A stretch of DNA of 22,294 bases from Planococcaceae bacterium UBA3370 (GCA_002360295.1 DEQI01000027.1:1-22294), one strand, 5' to 3'; counted from the stretch's first letter, positions 9,076-17,042 are shown. Notes: generated by a model from the sequence alone, not told the origin. Program-made: numbers and translations.

Positions 9076-10926
9076 CTATTCCGCCTTTCTCCACCAATGA
9101 GCAAGCATTTCATCAAAAGCTATCGTATCTTCCGGTGACATTTGGTTTTTCATTTCTTCAATTTTCTTAGAAGTTATCATTTCACCTGATTGATATTTCC
9201 CATCACGGAATACAACAATATCCTTTGTAATAAATGTTTTAGTATTGATTGATTTTTGCAGATGAATTATTTGGAGCTTTCGTAATCTCTCATCTTCATC
9301 TTTAATGTTATTAATTTCTTCTATATCCTCTTGCTTTGCTTCAATAGGAATAATTTCTGTAATTCGTTCAACATATCGTGTCCCGTCATAGTCCTGCTTT
9401 AAATGAATGTTGAACTCAATAACTTCTGCTACTTGTCTTTCAGCACCAATATCATCTTTAAAAGCACCCGTTTGTTTTAAGGAATTTGCTATTGCCCCTA
9501 TTAGTGCATCTGCTGTTTTTGCGTGATGCGTGAATAATGTCATATTGGCCACTTGTGCTGCTTGGACCATCTGACTGGCAACTTCATGTGTAGCTACCTC
9601 ACCTAGAATTGGTACATGACCATCTGTTTTCTTTTGAAAGTCAAGCGCATCTTGACCTGTGATATTTCCAGTTTCTTGGAATGATAAAGTATTTCTCTTC
9701 GGATAAATTGATCTTAAGTTTAATTCAAACGCAGTCTCCACTGTTCTTATGTTACGCGCGGGATGAATTTCTCCAATAGCTGACGTTAGTAATGTCGTCT
9801 TCCCGCTACCTTGTGCGCCGGTATAGCCAGTTGTTCGTTCACCTCGCATTAAAAAGCGTACTGTATCAATTGCTAATTCCGCATTTTCACCTGTAATAAG
9901 TGTTTCTAATTCTATTTTTTTTGAATCGTATTTTTTTCGAATAAAGAAAGCCCAAGCAATTGCAAATGGTGGACGCGCTACAGTAACGCGTGAACCGTCA
10001 GCTCTTTCGTTGATAATATACGGCCTCGTTTCTGATAACTGTCCTGGTGCATTATATTTATATACATTTTGAACAACTCTTCGTAATTCGGCCTCGCTTT
10101 CAAATTCTAAAAAGCGTAAATGGATTGAATTACCTTGGAACATTACCCAAATTGAATCTAATCCATTTGAGGAATCTTTTGACCTATTAATGATTAATTC
10201 ATCATCATCCATATTTTCAGCTTTATTAGGCAACCCTGATAGCCCTCCGGATACACCATCTATCGACATATCTGCAATTGCATCGATTACACCAAGACCT
10301 TTGTACTGCGAGTAAATTCGTTGTGTGATAATCCGTAGTTTATCTTCAAATGAAATATTCCTTACTTGCTCTTTAAAGATGATGTCAATGTCGTTTTTAT
10401 CAACATAGTAGGACCCGTCTTCTCTTGGTTTATTCAACCCGTACTCTTCCAACATTAATCCAAAGCCCTTTTTACCATGCTTTTGTGAATATAAATGTAG
10501 TAAAATGTCAAAACGTTCTTTCACCGTTAACTGAGCCGGAGTATTAAATGGTAATGTGAAATTAATAGTATTCTCGTCATACTGGATGAGCTTTTTCAAA
10601 ATATCGTACATATATTCTAAAACATACGTTTTTGAAGAATGGTCTCCGGTATTACAATTGCGTAAAGCATCTTTTAACTCATTTAATCGACGTGCTTCCT
10701 TCTCAAACTCATCTGGTGTGTAACCTTGGTTATAAAGGTTTATAGATGTTTTGTTCGAAATTTCATTTTGTATATTGCTTTGAACATTCTTTAAGCTATA
10801 CAATTCCTTTTCAACCGCTTCTTTAGCTATCCCTTGTTTTCCCATAGTTAGCATTCTATATAGTACAAACAAAACAATAGCCAGGAGAATTGTACAGATT
10901 ATTAATAAATTAAATAAACTATTCAT
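9076..10926 (-). CDS. tadA: TadA/CpaF-type secretion ATPase with N-terminal membrane anchor (616 aa)
   Basis: This is a hexameric ATPase of the VirB11/GspE/TadA class that powers pilus assembly or export. Walker A GAQGSGKTT is at residues 370-378, an Asp/Glu-box region RNIRTVETAF near 391, a Walker B-like segment HVPILGEVATHE at 437-448, and a His box LFTHHAK at 464-470. The N-terminus has a TM segment (about 5-24), which ordinary soluble CpaF/TadA proteins lack, then about 300 residues of helical N-domain. At 616 aa it is longer than the usual 400-500. The start overlaps the preceding MinD-like gene by eight bases (GAATGAATAG), so translation is coupled. Membership of the ATPase family is firm; TadA rather than another VirB11 subfamily rests on the neighbouring TadBC-like, CpaB-like and CpaE-like genes. 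Confidence 0.93.
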   Translation of the reverse strand: MNSLFNLLIICTILLAIVLFVLYRMLTMGKQGIAKEAVEKELYSLKNVQSNIQNEISNKTSINLYNQGYTPDEFEKEARRLNELKDALRNCNTGDHSSKTYVLEYMYDILKKLIQYDENTINFTLPFNTPAQLTVKERFDILLHLYSQKHGKKGFGLMLEEYGLNKPREDGSYYVDKNDIDIIFKEQVRNISFEDKLRIITQRIYSQYKGLGVIDAIADMSIDGVSGGLSGLPNKAENMDDDELIINRSKDSSNGLDSIWVMFQGNSIHLRFLEFESEAELRRVVQNVYKYNAPGQLSETRPYIINERADGSRVTVARPPFAIAWAFFIRKKYDSKKIELETLITGENAELAIDTVRFLMRGERTTGYTGAQGSGKTTLLTSAIGEIHPARNIRTVETAFELNLRSIYPKRNTLSFQETGNITGQDALDFQKKTDGHVPILGEVATHEVASQMVQAAQVANMTLFTHHAKTADALIGAIANSLKQTGAFKDDIGAERQVAEVIEFNIHLKQDYDGTRYVERITEIIPIEAKQEDIEEINNIKDEDERLRKLQIIHLQKSINTKTFITKDIVVFRDGKYQSGEMITSKKIEEMKNQMSPEDTIAFDEMLAHWWRKAE

Positions 10927-11731
10927 TCATTTCACCATCCACAATTAAACCCAGTTCCAAAAGGACAGCTTTGTTAATTTCCCTAATACTTTCAATTAGT
11001 GTGTCTGTATCTTTCCCTTTCTTTACTGAGAATGAACGGAAATAAAAATCACTTACATTTCCTAAGTTAATTGCATTTTTCAACCCTGTATCATAAGGGA
11101 ACTCAAATACTTTATTTTTAACTTTTATATGGCGTTTAATATTACGAACTGTATAGGCGGCATTACGATCATAGTTGGTTACAATGATGTGGAAATTACG
11201 ATTTTTTAATTCTTCTGGCATCAAATTACCATTAACAAACTTATCAATCGCAAATTTACTTTGTGGTAAATTTACCAACACGGTATCAGCTTGTTCTATA
11301 AGTTTCATTGAACCTAAATCATCAATACCACTATTAACATTAACTATAACTACGTCATACACTTTTAAAGCTGCACTAATAGCAGAAAACATTTTACTGG
11401 TATATTCCCGATGTGATTTGTCATTTAAAGTCCCACTTCTTAAATAACTTAGTTTCCCTGTATAAACTTCATCCACATAATCTAGAAGAGCTTCGGGCTT
11501 TAATAACTTGCTTTTGATCAATTTTTCAAGACCATCCATACCCGTTTCAGTTATACTGTTTGAATCACTTGTATTAAACAGTTCATCCATTATGCTTTTG
11601 CTTGGTTTTATATGAGTAAACAATACTTTTTTTGTCGTATCTAAAGCTATCATTGCAGCTAATGACGCGGTTACAGTACTACTACTACCTTGCCCTGTAA
11701 ACGGAGACCATGAAACTATTAAACTTCCCAT
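10919..11731 (-). CDS. MinD/ParA-like P-loop protein with altered Walker A (270 aa)
   Basis: The N-terminus reads WSPFTGQGSSSTVTASLAA, in the position of the deviant Walker A (KGGxGKT) of MinD/ParA/CpaE proteins, but with Ser where the P-loop lysine should be and no signature lysine. A Walker B-like strand, YDVVIVNVNSG, follows near residue 125. GAGAGGGG six bases before the ATG serves as SD; the gene lies 17 bases after the preceding one. CpaE/TadZ-type members of this fold localise Tad machines, and this one may act as a structural hub with weak or no ATPase activity. That is inference. Confidence 0.85.
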   Translation of the reverse strand: MGSLIVSWSPFTGQGSSSTVTASLAAMIALDTTKKVLFTHIKPSKSIMDELFNTSDSNSITETGMDGLEKLIKSKLLKPEALLDYVDEVYTGKLSYLRSGTLNDKSHREYTSKMFSAISAALKVYDVVIVNVNSGIDDLGSMKLIEQADTVLVNLPQSKFAIDKFVNGNLMPEELKNRNFHIIVTNYDRNAAYTVRNIKRHIKVKNKVFEFPYDTGLKNAINLGNVSDFYFRSFSVKKGKDTDTLIESIREINKAVLLELGLIVDGEMNE

Positions 11732-11748
11732 GAGCTACCCCTCTCTAA

Positions 11749-12540
11749 TTAATCAATACGATCAAGGACGTATTCGCCTTTATGACGGTCTTTAGTCTCT
11801 TTGGTATGATTTTTATTTTGTTTTTCTTGTTGCTTTTTACCGAAAATATTCTTGAAGAAACTCTGCTTCATTCCTTCTTGAACTTCTTCGGTGTGTAATT
11901 GAAACAATTCTGATACTAACCCTTCTAACAATTCTTTATGCTGAGGGTTTACCAGTTTATATGGAATGGTTTGTTCATATTGGATTGTTAATCTTAATTC
12001 CTCTACGCTCTCATCAGCATCAAAGAGCATATGGATTGAATGCCATTTAAAATCATCCGGTAAATAAACATGAATCAAATCTGCATTAATCTTGTATTTT
12101 GACGCAAATGTTAATCTTCGAATAGGGATCTTCGGATAAGTTGCTTTAATCTTTTTAAGCATATTTCCATCTCTATTCAAATGATCTCTTTCGAAATCAC
12201 CTATATATAAGCATTCATCAAATACTGGGTATTCATTGTCTAGGCCCTTCTCAAAATCAATGTCAAACAATATAAAATCATAATTTACAGTAGTTTCTTC
12301 ATATAACTTTAATTGTCGCTCAACATCCAACCAGTTTTGGGAGCCTACTAAAATATCAATGCCTTGCAAATCGTATAGAGTCTCATCTTTGTCTAACCGT
12401 ACATAGCCTTCTCTATAAGTTTGATTTGCTGTATGATCTACAATTAAAACTCTTTTATTTTGTTTCGAAATAACATGGGCTAAGAAAATAACTGTATCGC
12501 ATTTTTTTCTTGAACCTACACAGAGCATAGTTTTAACCAT
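11749..12540 (-). CDS. MinD-like protein with degenerate P-loop (263 aa)
   Basis: The fold is suggested by the N-terminal strand and loop MLCVGSRKKCDTVIFLA, then KRVLIVD at about residue 30 and YDFILFDID near residue 90, which match the spacing of ParA/MinD NTPases. The loop lacks GK[ST], so ATP hydrolysis is doubtful. The C-terminus from about residue 225 is very lysine-rich and likely disordered. The stop of the CpaB-like gene overlaps the start by one base (TAATG), so the two are probably translationally coupled. No specific function can be assigned; a TadZ/CpaE-type positioning or scaffold role fits the context. Confidence 0.75.
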   Translation of the reverse strand: MVKTMLCVGSRKKCDTVIFLAHVISKQNKRVLIVDHTANQTYREGYVRLDKDETLYDLQGIDILVGSQNWLDVERQLKLYEETTVNYDFILFDIDFEKGLDNEYPVFDECLYIGDFERDHLNRDGNMLKKIKATYPKIPIRRLTFASKYKINADLIHVYLPDDFKWHSIHMLFDADESVEELRLTIQYEQTIPYKLVNPQHKELLEGLVSELFQLHTEEVQEGMKQSFFKNIFGKKQQEKQNKNHTKETKDRHKGEYVLDRID

Positions 12541-13505
12541 TATTCGCCGCCCCCAACTGTACCAGCCATATCTTCATTCACAATTTCAGCATCGTAAATT
12601 GTACTTTGGTTAGCTTCAATTAATGCTTTTTCTTTATCTTGTTGCGATTTTACACTGTTATATTCTGCTTCCTTTTGACGTACTTTTTCACGCTCAGTTT
12701 TTTCTAGTTCTCTCATATTCGTTTCTAAAGCTGCACGATTTTGTTTTTCTAAATTTAATTTTGCGATATTTACAATGTTTGGTGAAACACGAATTAGATC
12801 TAATACAGCATTATTTACAGGATACGTAATTTCAGAAGCTGTCTGCATTTCGCCATCTACATAACGGATTGCGTATAACTTTCCTTCTTCAATATAAGCA
12901 TCAACTAAAGCAGAACTCATCGAAAGTATTTCTGCCTCATCAACATCTAGCCAAAGTGTAACGCCCGAAACATCCATTACTCTTTTCTTTCCAAATACAA
13001 CGTAATCTTCACCATTTGGGAACTGAATACGCACATCTACAAAATCATTTTTAGCTAATTTAGATGGTAATTGAATCGCAGCGTACTCACCTTCACGAAC
13101 ATCATTTGCTACAAATTCTTCCTCATAAACTAAAGGAGAAACAAGTAAGCTGTTCATAGTAATATCAGTTCGAGCATAGTAGTTAGTTGCATTTACTTGG
13201 AAATCCATAAGTAAATCTGGAGATGTAGCTAAATTTGGTATATAGACTTCCGTTAACATCGAAGAAGTTATTTTCTCTCCTCGTGCTACGTTTTGATTTA
13301 ATGCATAAGCTATATTACTTTGTTCTGCTACTAATGATAATTCTTGGATTTTAGCTTGATATTCTTCTTTTAAAGCAAGCTCTTTTTCTTGTGTTTTGTT
13401 GTACCAGAAGTACCCTAAAACACATGCGATTACTATCGCTAACAATGCTCCAGAGATACCTGATATTAAGACTATTTTTTGTTTTTTTAATCGAATACTA
13501 CTCAA
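12540..13505 (-). CDS. CpaB/RcpC-like protein with SAF domain, TTG start (321 aa)
   Basis: After a basic leader (RLKKQK), residues about 11-33 form a TM anchor, followed by a short coiled coil (about 38-62) and a SAF-type domain: AYALNQNVARGEKITSSM near 66, then VREGEYAAIQLPSKLAKNDFVD near 136. This is the order seen in CpaB/RcpC proteins of Tad systems. The C-terminal 60 residues are again coiled coil and acidic. The start is TTG 13505: a stop codon (TAA) lies directly upstream in frame, and later candidates would delete the basic leader. The SD, AAGGTGGTGA, ends 32 bases before the TTG with a 9-bp hairpin between them (13512-13536). In Gram-positives without a secretin, the partner of CpaB is unclear. 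Confidence 0.82.
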   Translation of the reverse strand: MSSIRLKKQKIVLISGISGALLAIVIACVLGYFWYNKTQEKELALKEEYQAKIQELSLVAEQSNIAYALNQNVARGEKITSSMLTEVYIPNLATSPDLLMDFQVNATNYYARTDITMNSLLVSPLVYEEEFVANDVREGEYAAIQLPSKLAKNDFVDVRIQFPNGEDYVVFGKKRVMDVSGVTLWLDVDEAEILSMSSALVDAYIEEGKLYAIRYVDGEMQTASEITYPVNNAVLDLIRVSPNIVNIAKLNLEKQNRAALETNMRELEKTEREKVRQKEAEYNSVKSQQDKEKALIEANQSTIYDAEIVNEDMAGTVGGGE

Positions 13506-13511
13506 TTATTT

Positions 13512-13547
13512 ACCTATTCGAACTAAACGAATAGGTTTCACCACCTT
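13512..13547 (-). promoter_or_regulatory. SD-hairpin-TTG translation initiation element
   Basis: On the minus strand AAGGTGGTGA (13547-13538) matches the Bacillus SD at nine of ten bases. It is followed by ACCTATTCG (13536-13528), a seven-base loop and CGAATAGGT (13520-13512), then AAATAA and TTG 13505. With the 25-base hairpin looped out, only seven bases separate the SD core from the start. Confidence 0.65.
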
Positions 13548-13561
13548 CCGCTTAAATTGGA

Positions 13562-14962
13562 CTAAGTAAACATAAAGAAAATAAATGCAGTTATTGCCAC
13601 ACTAACTAAACTTGTTAGAATAATAATTTTATTTGGCAACTTAGCTTTGCTAATTTGATATTTCGAAAGTAAATATTCATGTAATTCATTTCCTTCATTT
13701 GTTGTTTTATATGGCAATTGTTGAGGGATTGAATGTACTTCGTATTTTTTCACTCTCGACTTAAAATCCTTAACTATATCCTTACTTCCACACGGGATAA
13801 GAAAGTTTATATCATCTAAAGAGGCATTACTTAATAAAAATTCCTCAACCCAATGAAATTTCCACTCATCAGCAGAAGCAATTACGCATTTCACATGCGA
13901 CCTTCTAAATTCCGTAATATACGGACTATCCTTTATGTAACCCACGTCCATGACTACATAATCGTAATTAGTAAACACTCTACTTAAATCTAAATCAGCC
14001 CTATATTTAATATGATGTATACCTTCATATTCAAATTCAGGTGTTTTTAATGGTGCATTTACTCCCTCAAGCAATGAATGTATTCGGTCAAAGTCTAATG
14101 ATTCATTCCCTTCTACAAGGGCTACACTATGACCAATTTCACTTAAGTACTTAGCAGTATTAATTGCATAGTTCGTTGCACCAAGATGCTCAGCTACACT
14201 AGCTACGCCGATTAAAACTGTCCCAACAACTTGTTCAACTTTTGGTTGTTCCGTTATAAAAACCGGTTCTTCATCCTCTATACTTTCATTCGGTTCCTCT
14301 AAACTCCTATTTATATCCTCTGGTTTTACGTCTTTTTTAAACTTCGGAATAGACAAATTCAGTTTTGGTATTGGTAAATTAAAGCCTTTTTTGTTTGACT
14401 CAGAATCTGAATTTTCCTTATTCGCTTTTCCAGTGTCAGAAACATTTTCGGATTGCTGTGAACTATCAGAATTTGCGAACTCGATTCTTACAGTCTCAGT
14501 CTTTACTAAATCTCTTCGCCAAACAATATCAGGATCTACCTTTCTGTATTTAGCAGCCATTGAGAATGATAAAGGTTTCCTTAAGGTTTCAACCAAAATT
14601 GGTACGGAAATATTATCTGCATCTCTTTCGAAAATACTGTATACACCGTTATCTACAAGTTCAGCTAAGAATGGATGTCCTGCTTTAAAATCAGCGAGAA
14701 TTGTGAAATTAATTTTTTCAAAAAGCTCATTTTTTCTAATACTTAATATGACATCCGATAGGTAGTATAACCTTGGATCTTGTAACTTCTTACTTAAATC
14801 CGTTTTCAAAAGTATCCCATCAATATCTTGATGATTTTGTAATGATTCCAGCAAATCCTCCAAACATGATACAATTTCAACTACAGTAACATCTAAGCTT
14901 TGCATCTGTTCTTTTAAATCTCTAGCAAACTTAGTATTAGCCGTCGCAATTATAATCTTCAT
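13562..14962 (-). CDS. CpaE-like protein: receiver-like domain, degenerate P-loop, C-terminal TM (466 aa)
   Basis: Residues 1-130 resemble a pseudo-receiver domain (MKIIIATAN, DGILLKTD). A Ser/Asn/Glu-rich linker spans about 160-235. Then comes a MinD/CpaE-like domain whose loop GVASVAEHLGATNYAINTA (252-270) lacks the P-loop lysine, with a Walker B-like YDYVVMDVG at 333-341. A C-terminal TM (444-465) tethers it. CpaE/TadZ proteins position Tad pili at the membrane; the built-in TM is unusual and would replace recruitment. It is the first gene of the pilus operon, with its own promoter at 15069-15097 and a terminator-like leader hairpin at 14986-15039. GGAAGGTGGTGA lies just before the ATG. 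Confidence 0.82.
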   Translation of the reverse strand: MKIIIATANTKFARDLKEQMQSLDVTVVEIVSCLEDLLESLQNHQDIDGILLKTDLSKKLQDPRLYYLSDVILSIRKNELFEKINFTILADFKAGHPFLAELVDNGVYSIFERDADNISVPILVETLRKPLSFSMAAKYRKVDPDIVWRRDLVKTETVRIEFANSDSSQQSENVSDTGKANKENSDSESNKKGFNLPIPKLNLSIPKFKKDVKPEDINRSLEEPNESIEDEEPVFITEQPKVEQVVGTVLIGVASVAEHLGATNYAINTAKYLSEIGHSVALVEGNESLDFDRIHSLLEGVNAPLKTPEFEYEGIHHIKYRADLDLSRVFTNYDYVVMDVGYIKDSPYITEFRRSHVKCVIASADEWKFHWVEEFLLSNASLDDINFLIPCGSKDIVKDFKSRVKKYEVHSIPQQLPYKTTNEGNELHEYLLSKYQISKAKLPNKIIILTSLVSVAITAFIFFMFT

Positions 14963-14985
14963 AATTCACCACCTTCCAAAAAACA

Positions 14986-15039
14986 AAAAAAGCACGCATT
15001 ACCCCCTGTTAAGGATAATGCGTGCTTCGCATGTTGTTT
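14986..15039 (-). promoter_or_regulatory. Leader attenuator of the CpaE-like/Tad operon, 54-bp repeat copy A
   Basis: On the minus strand AAGCACGCATTA (15001-14990) is the distal arm on the plus axis; the transcript forms a 12-bp stem between 15027-15016 and 15001-14990, followed by a run of seven T (14991-14985). The start codon of the operon's first gene is only 23 bases further. Upstream, ATGCG (15032-15028) can pair with CGCAT (15022-15018) of the 5' arm around an AAGCA loop, which would stop the terminator forming. The whole 54 bp is identical to copy B at 16144-16197 except for one loop base. Confidence 0.8.
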
Positions 15040-15068
15040 TTATTTAATTAATAATTTACTTGAAACTA

Positions 15069-15097
15069 ATGATAGCACACACATTTTTATACTTCAA
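15069..15097 (-). promoter_or_regulatory. Promoter of the CpaE-like/Tad operon
   Basis: On the minus strand TTGAAG (15097-15092), a 17-base spacer and TATCAT (15074-15069), with an extended TGC directly before the -10. The -35 lies in the last codons of the 346-aa gene. The predicted start near 15062 places the attenuator hairpin about 25 bases into the transcript. Confidence 0.7.
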
Positions 15098-16127
15098 TAG
15101 ATAAATTTACTTTTTTTATATTTTCAATTCCATTTTCTTTGAATCTCCAAACAGCTTCGTTATCTACTAGTGGTTTTAGGTCTGGAATGAAAGAACGTAA
15201 ATCAAAGTCTTTAGTTTTTTCATTAGCATATAACATATGCCTAACCCTTACATTATTATTTGGGAATAGTAGCGGCGATTGAATTAACATGCATACATCT
15301 GGAATGTGTTCTACCCCTTCCTCAAGTAGATTCAAAAAATCTAGTGAGGGAAAAGTTAAGTCCATTAATAAATTGATCATTTCTTCAATAAAGTGTCGTT
15401 CTCTTTCTGTTAAATTTTCAGAAAGCAAAGACTCTGTTAGCTCAATGAACTGCATTACCATTTCCCCATCATTCCGCAATACAATTACAACCATCATTGA
15501 CCAAGCTCCGATAATTAATGATTGAATTCTTTGTATAGTCGTTTCCCCTTGAATCTCATAGATATAATCCGTTATTCGTCCATCCGAATTTGTTATTGTA
15601 TGCCATTTAACAGCACGTAGTTTATCCATTTCTTCCATTAACAAATCTTTATCTTTACTGTCTTTCATAGATACTATTGGTCTTATATAACCCATTAGCG
15701 GCCCTTCTAAATGCGGTCTATATTGCATTTTAGGTATAAATTCAGCACGACTTTTATCAGCTGCATAAGAAATGACATCTAAGTATAATTGAACCCATCT
15801 CATTCTCATACTTTCAAATTCACTTTGATTCTCACCTGTTGGAGCAGTTTCAAACATCCCAATAATATCAATTTCTGCTACATCATCGGCGTTTGAAGGT
15901 TTTTCAGTTGTTAGGTGCATGATTCGAACATAGTTTCCTCTCATTACTTTACGGAGATATTTCGTAAAAGGATGTTCTGGAATATTAGACATAAACCCCA
16001 TACGAGCATATTGAGGACTTAGAAAATTCCATGTTATTTTAAATTCACCAGGTCGATACCCTATCGTTGGAGCTTCTAATTTAATTACTACTTGTTCTTC
16101 ATTAGAGTTGTTTTCTTCTTGCGTCAT
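15087..16127 (-). CDS. Conserved-looking soluble protein of unknown function (346 aa)
   Basis: I do not recognise this protein. It has no signal peptide or TM helix, is mixed alpha/beta with an acidic N-terminus (MTQEENNSNEEQ), and is methionine-rich, with phrases such as YAADKSRAEFIPKMQYRPH and a helical region around residues 215-265 (ERERHFIEEMINLLMDL). The start is ATG 16127, with AGGAGG seven bases upstream; an in-frame ATG at 16157 lies inside the leader hairpin and is rejected. It has its own promoter (16213-16241) and an attenuator nearly identical to that of the Tad operon, so the two units are probably co-regulated. It may be a cytoplasmic regulator or effector of the pilus, but that is only context. 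Confidence 0.85.
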   Translation of the reverse strand: MTQEENNSNEEQVVIKLEAPTIGYRPGEFKITWNFLSPQYARMGFMSNIPEHPFTKYLRKVMRGNYVRIMHLTTEKPSNADDVAEIDIIGMFETAPTGENQSEFESMRMRWVQLYLDVISYAADKSRAEFIPKMQYRPHLEGPLMGYIRPIVSMKDSKDKDLLMEEMDKLRAVKWHTITNSDGRITDYIYEIQGETTIQRIQSLIIGAWSMMVVIVLRNDGEMVMQFIELTESLLSENLTERERHFIEEMINLLMDLTFPSLDFLNLLEEGVEHIPDVCMLIQSPLLFPNNNVRVRHMLYANEKTKDFDLRSFIPDLKPLVDNEAVWRFKENGIENIKKVNLSIEV

Positions 16128-16143
16128 ATTATTACCTCCTAAT

Positions 16144-16197
16144 AAAAAAGCACGCATTACCCCCTTTTAAGGATAATGCGTGCTTCGCATGTTGTTT
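16144..16197 (-). promoter_or_regulatory. Leader attenuator of the 346-aa gene, 54-bp repeat copy B
   Basis: This is copy B of the 54-bp element. A 12-bp stem is followed by a T-run (16149-16144) and then directly by TTAGGAGG and ATG 16127, so no promoter fits between hairpin and gene. The alternative pairing is ATGCG (16190-16186) with CGCAT (16180-16176), loop AAGCA. Confidence 0.8.
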
Positions 16198-16212
16198 CTT
16201 CAGTTTATAAAC

Positions 16213-16241
16213 ATAATACATTTTTCTGTTAAATATTACAA
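16213..16241 (-). promoter_or_regulatory. Promoter of the 346-aa gene
   Basis: On the minus strand TTGTAA (16241-16236), a 17-base spacer and TATTAT (16218-16213). It begins immediately after the stop codon of the upstream wHTH gene. The predicted start near 16206 puts the whole 54-bp hairpin element in the leader. Confidence 0.7.
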
Positions 16242-16997
16242 CTACTTATCGTCATTCTCGATTAATTCGTCACTAGTTATCATCCATTCCATCAATTTAC
16301 GATCAACAAAATCATCAATAAACCTTTCTCTTTCTCTTACTCTTTCTTTTTTAAATATAAATCCTTCTAACCTCTCATCAGCAGGTAGATTATCCCAAGC
16401 TTTCCTTGCTTCGTCTTTTAAATCTCGTTGTTTTTGCATAATCTCTACATATTCTTTACGCACTTTAGTTGCCGTTTGCGCCTCACTAGTTTCTATTTGC
16501 AGAAGTTGTTTTTGTTGTAATGACTCTTCAAATTCACTTAGCTGAGCAGACATTTCTTGCTTAAAATCATTAAATAATTCTTTTAAATTCACATTAGTCG
16601 GATCATCGTTTTGTTCACCTAATGGGAATGGCCTACATTCAATCTCTTTGGGTAAAACTTTAAATATTTCTTCTAAACTCCAAGCGTTGTTAAGTTCTTT
16701 CTCTCTCTTGAACGCAATAAACTCAACAATTGCCATATCAAGCGCATCATATACCTTGATACCCTCGATTTTATTAATATAATGAATGTTTCTTTTTTCT
16801 AATTCTCTAAAATAATTATTAATAGTGTTCTGGGTGATATTTTTATCTATATTATATTTTTGTTTGTAATGTAGATTAAATCGATTTGTAAATTCACTTA
16901 ATTTCCAGACATCATATATTTCACTTGAAACATCCCCTCCCCTTTCAATCTCACTATCGTTAACATAATTGGTTAACTTATCGTTAGACTCACTCAT
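16242..16997 (-). CDS. MerR/RacA-like wHTH plus coiled-coil DNA-binding protein, candidate iteron binder (251 aa)
   Basis: Residues about 26-92 (VWKLSEFTNRF, ITQNTINNYFRELEKRNIHYINKIEGIKVYDALDMAIVEFI) look like a MerR/RacA-type winged helix. A long charged coiled coil follows (about 130-205), ending in an arginine/glutamate-rich tail. Plasmid DUF3967-like proteins and RacA share this plan; that is family knowledge, not a search result. AGGGTG lies six bases before the ATG. An extended -10 (TGATATAAT, 17042-17034) lies upstream, and iteron-like TATCGATAGCCTAA at 17021-17034 covers the expected start point. Further iteron copies fall inside codons 1-15. The protein is thus a good candidate to bind the array at 17215-17401 and repress itself. 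A role as initiator, partition or organisation protein cannot be separated here. Confidence 0.8.
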   Translation of the reverse strand: MSESNDKLTNYVNDSEIERGGDVSSEIYDVWKLSEFTNRFNLHYKQKYNIDKNITQNTINNYFRELEKRNIHYINKIEGIKVYDALDMAIVEFIAFKREKELNNAWSLEEIFKVLPKEIECRPFPLGEQNDDPTNVNLKELFNDFKQEMSAQLSEFEESLQQKQLLQIETSEAQTATKVRKEYVEIMQKQRDLKDEARKAWDNLPADERLEGFIFKKERVRERERFIDDFVDRKLMEWMITSDELIENDDK

Positions 16998-17033
16998 TTA
17001 TAGCACCCTCTCTAATACAGTATCGATAGCCTA

Positions 17034-17042
17034 ATTATATCA
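17034..17042 (-). promoter_or_regulatory. Extended -10 promoter of the 251-aa wHTH gene
   Basis: On the minus strand TGA followed by a perfect TATAAT; no convincing -35 at 16-18 bases. The start point (near 17027) falls in an iteron-like TATCGATAGCCTAA, consistent with autoregulation. Confidence 0.55.

Noticed and set aside
16127..16157. In-frame ATG at 16157 giving an 11-residue longer 346-aa protein
   Set aside because: It lies in the terminator stem and has no SD; AGGAGG is correctly placed for ATG 16127.
14986..16197. The hairpins read as plain terminators of the preceding genes only
   Set aside because: Promoters lie upstream of them and only 16-30 bases separate them from the next start codon, so the downstream genes must be read through them. 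They may still also end upstream transcripts.
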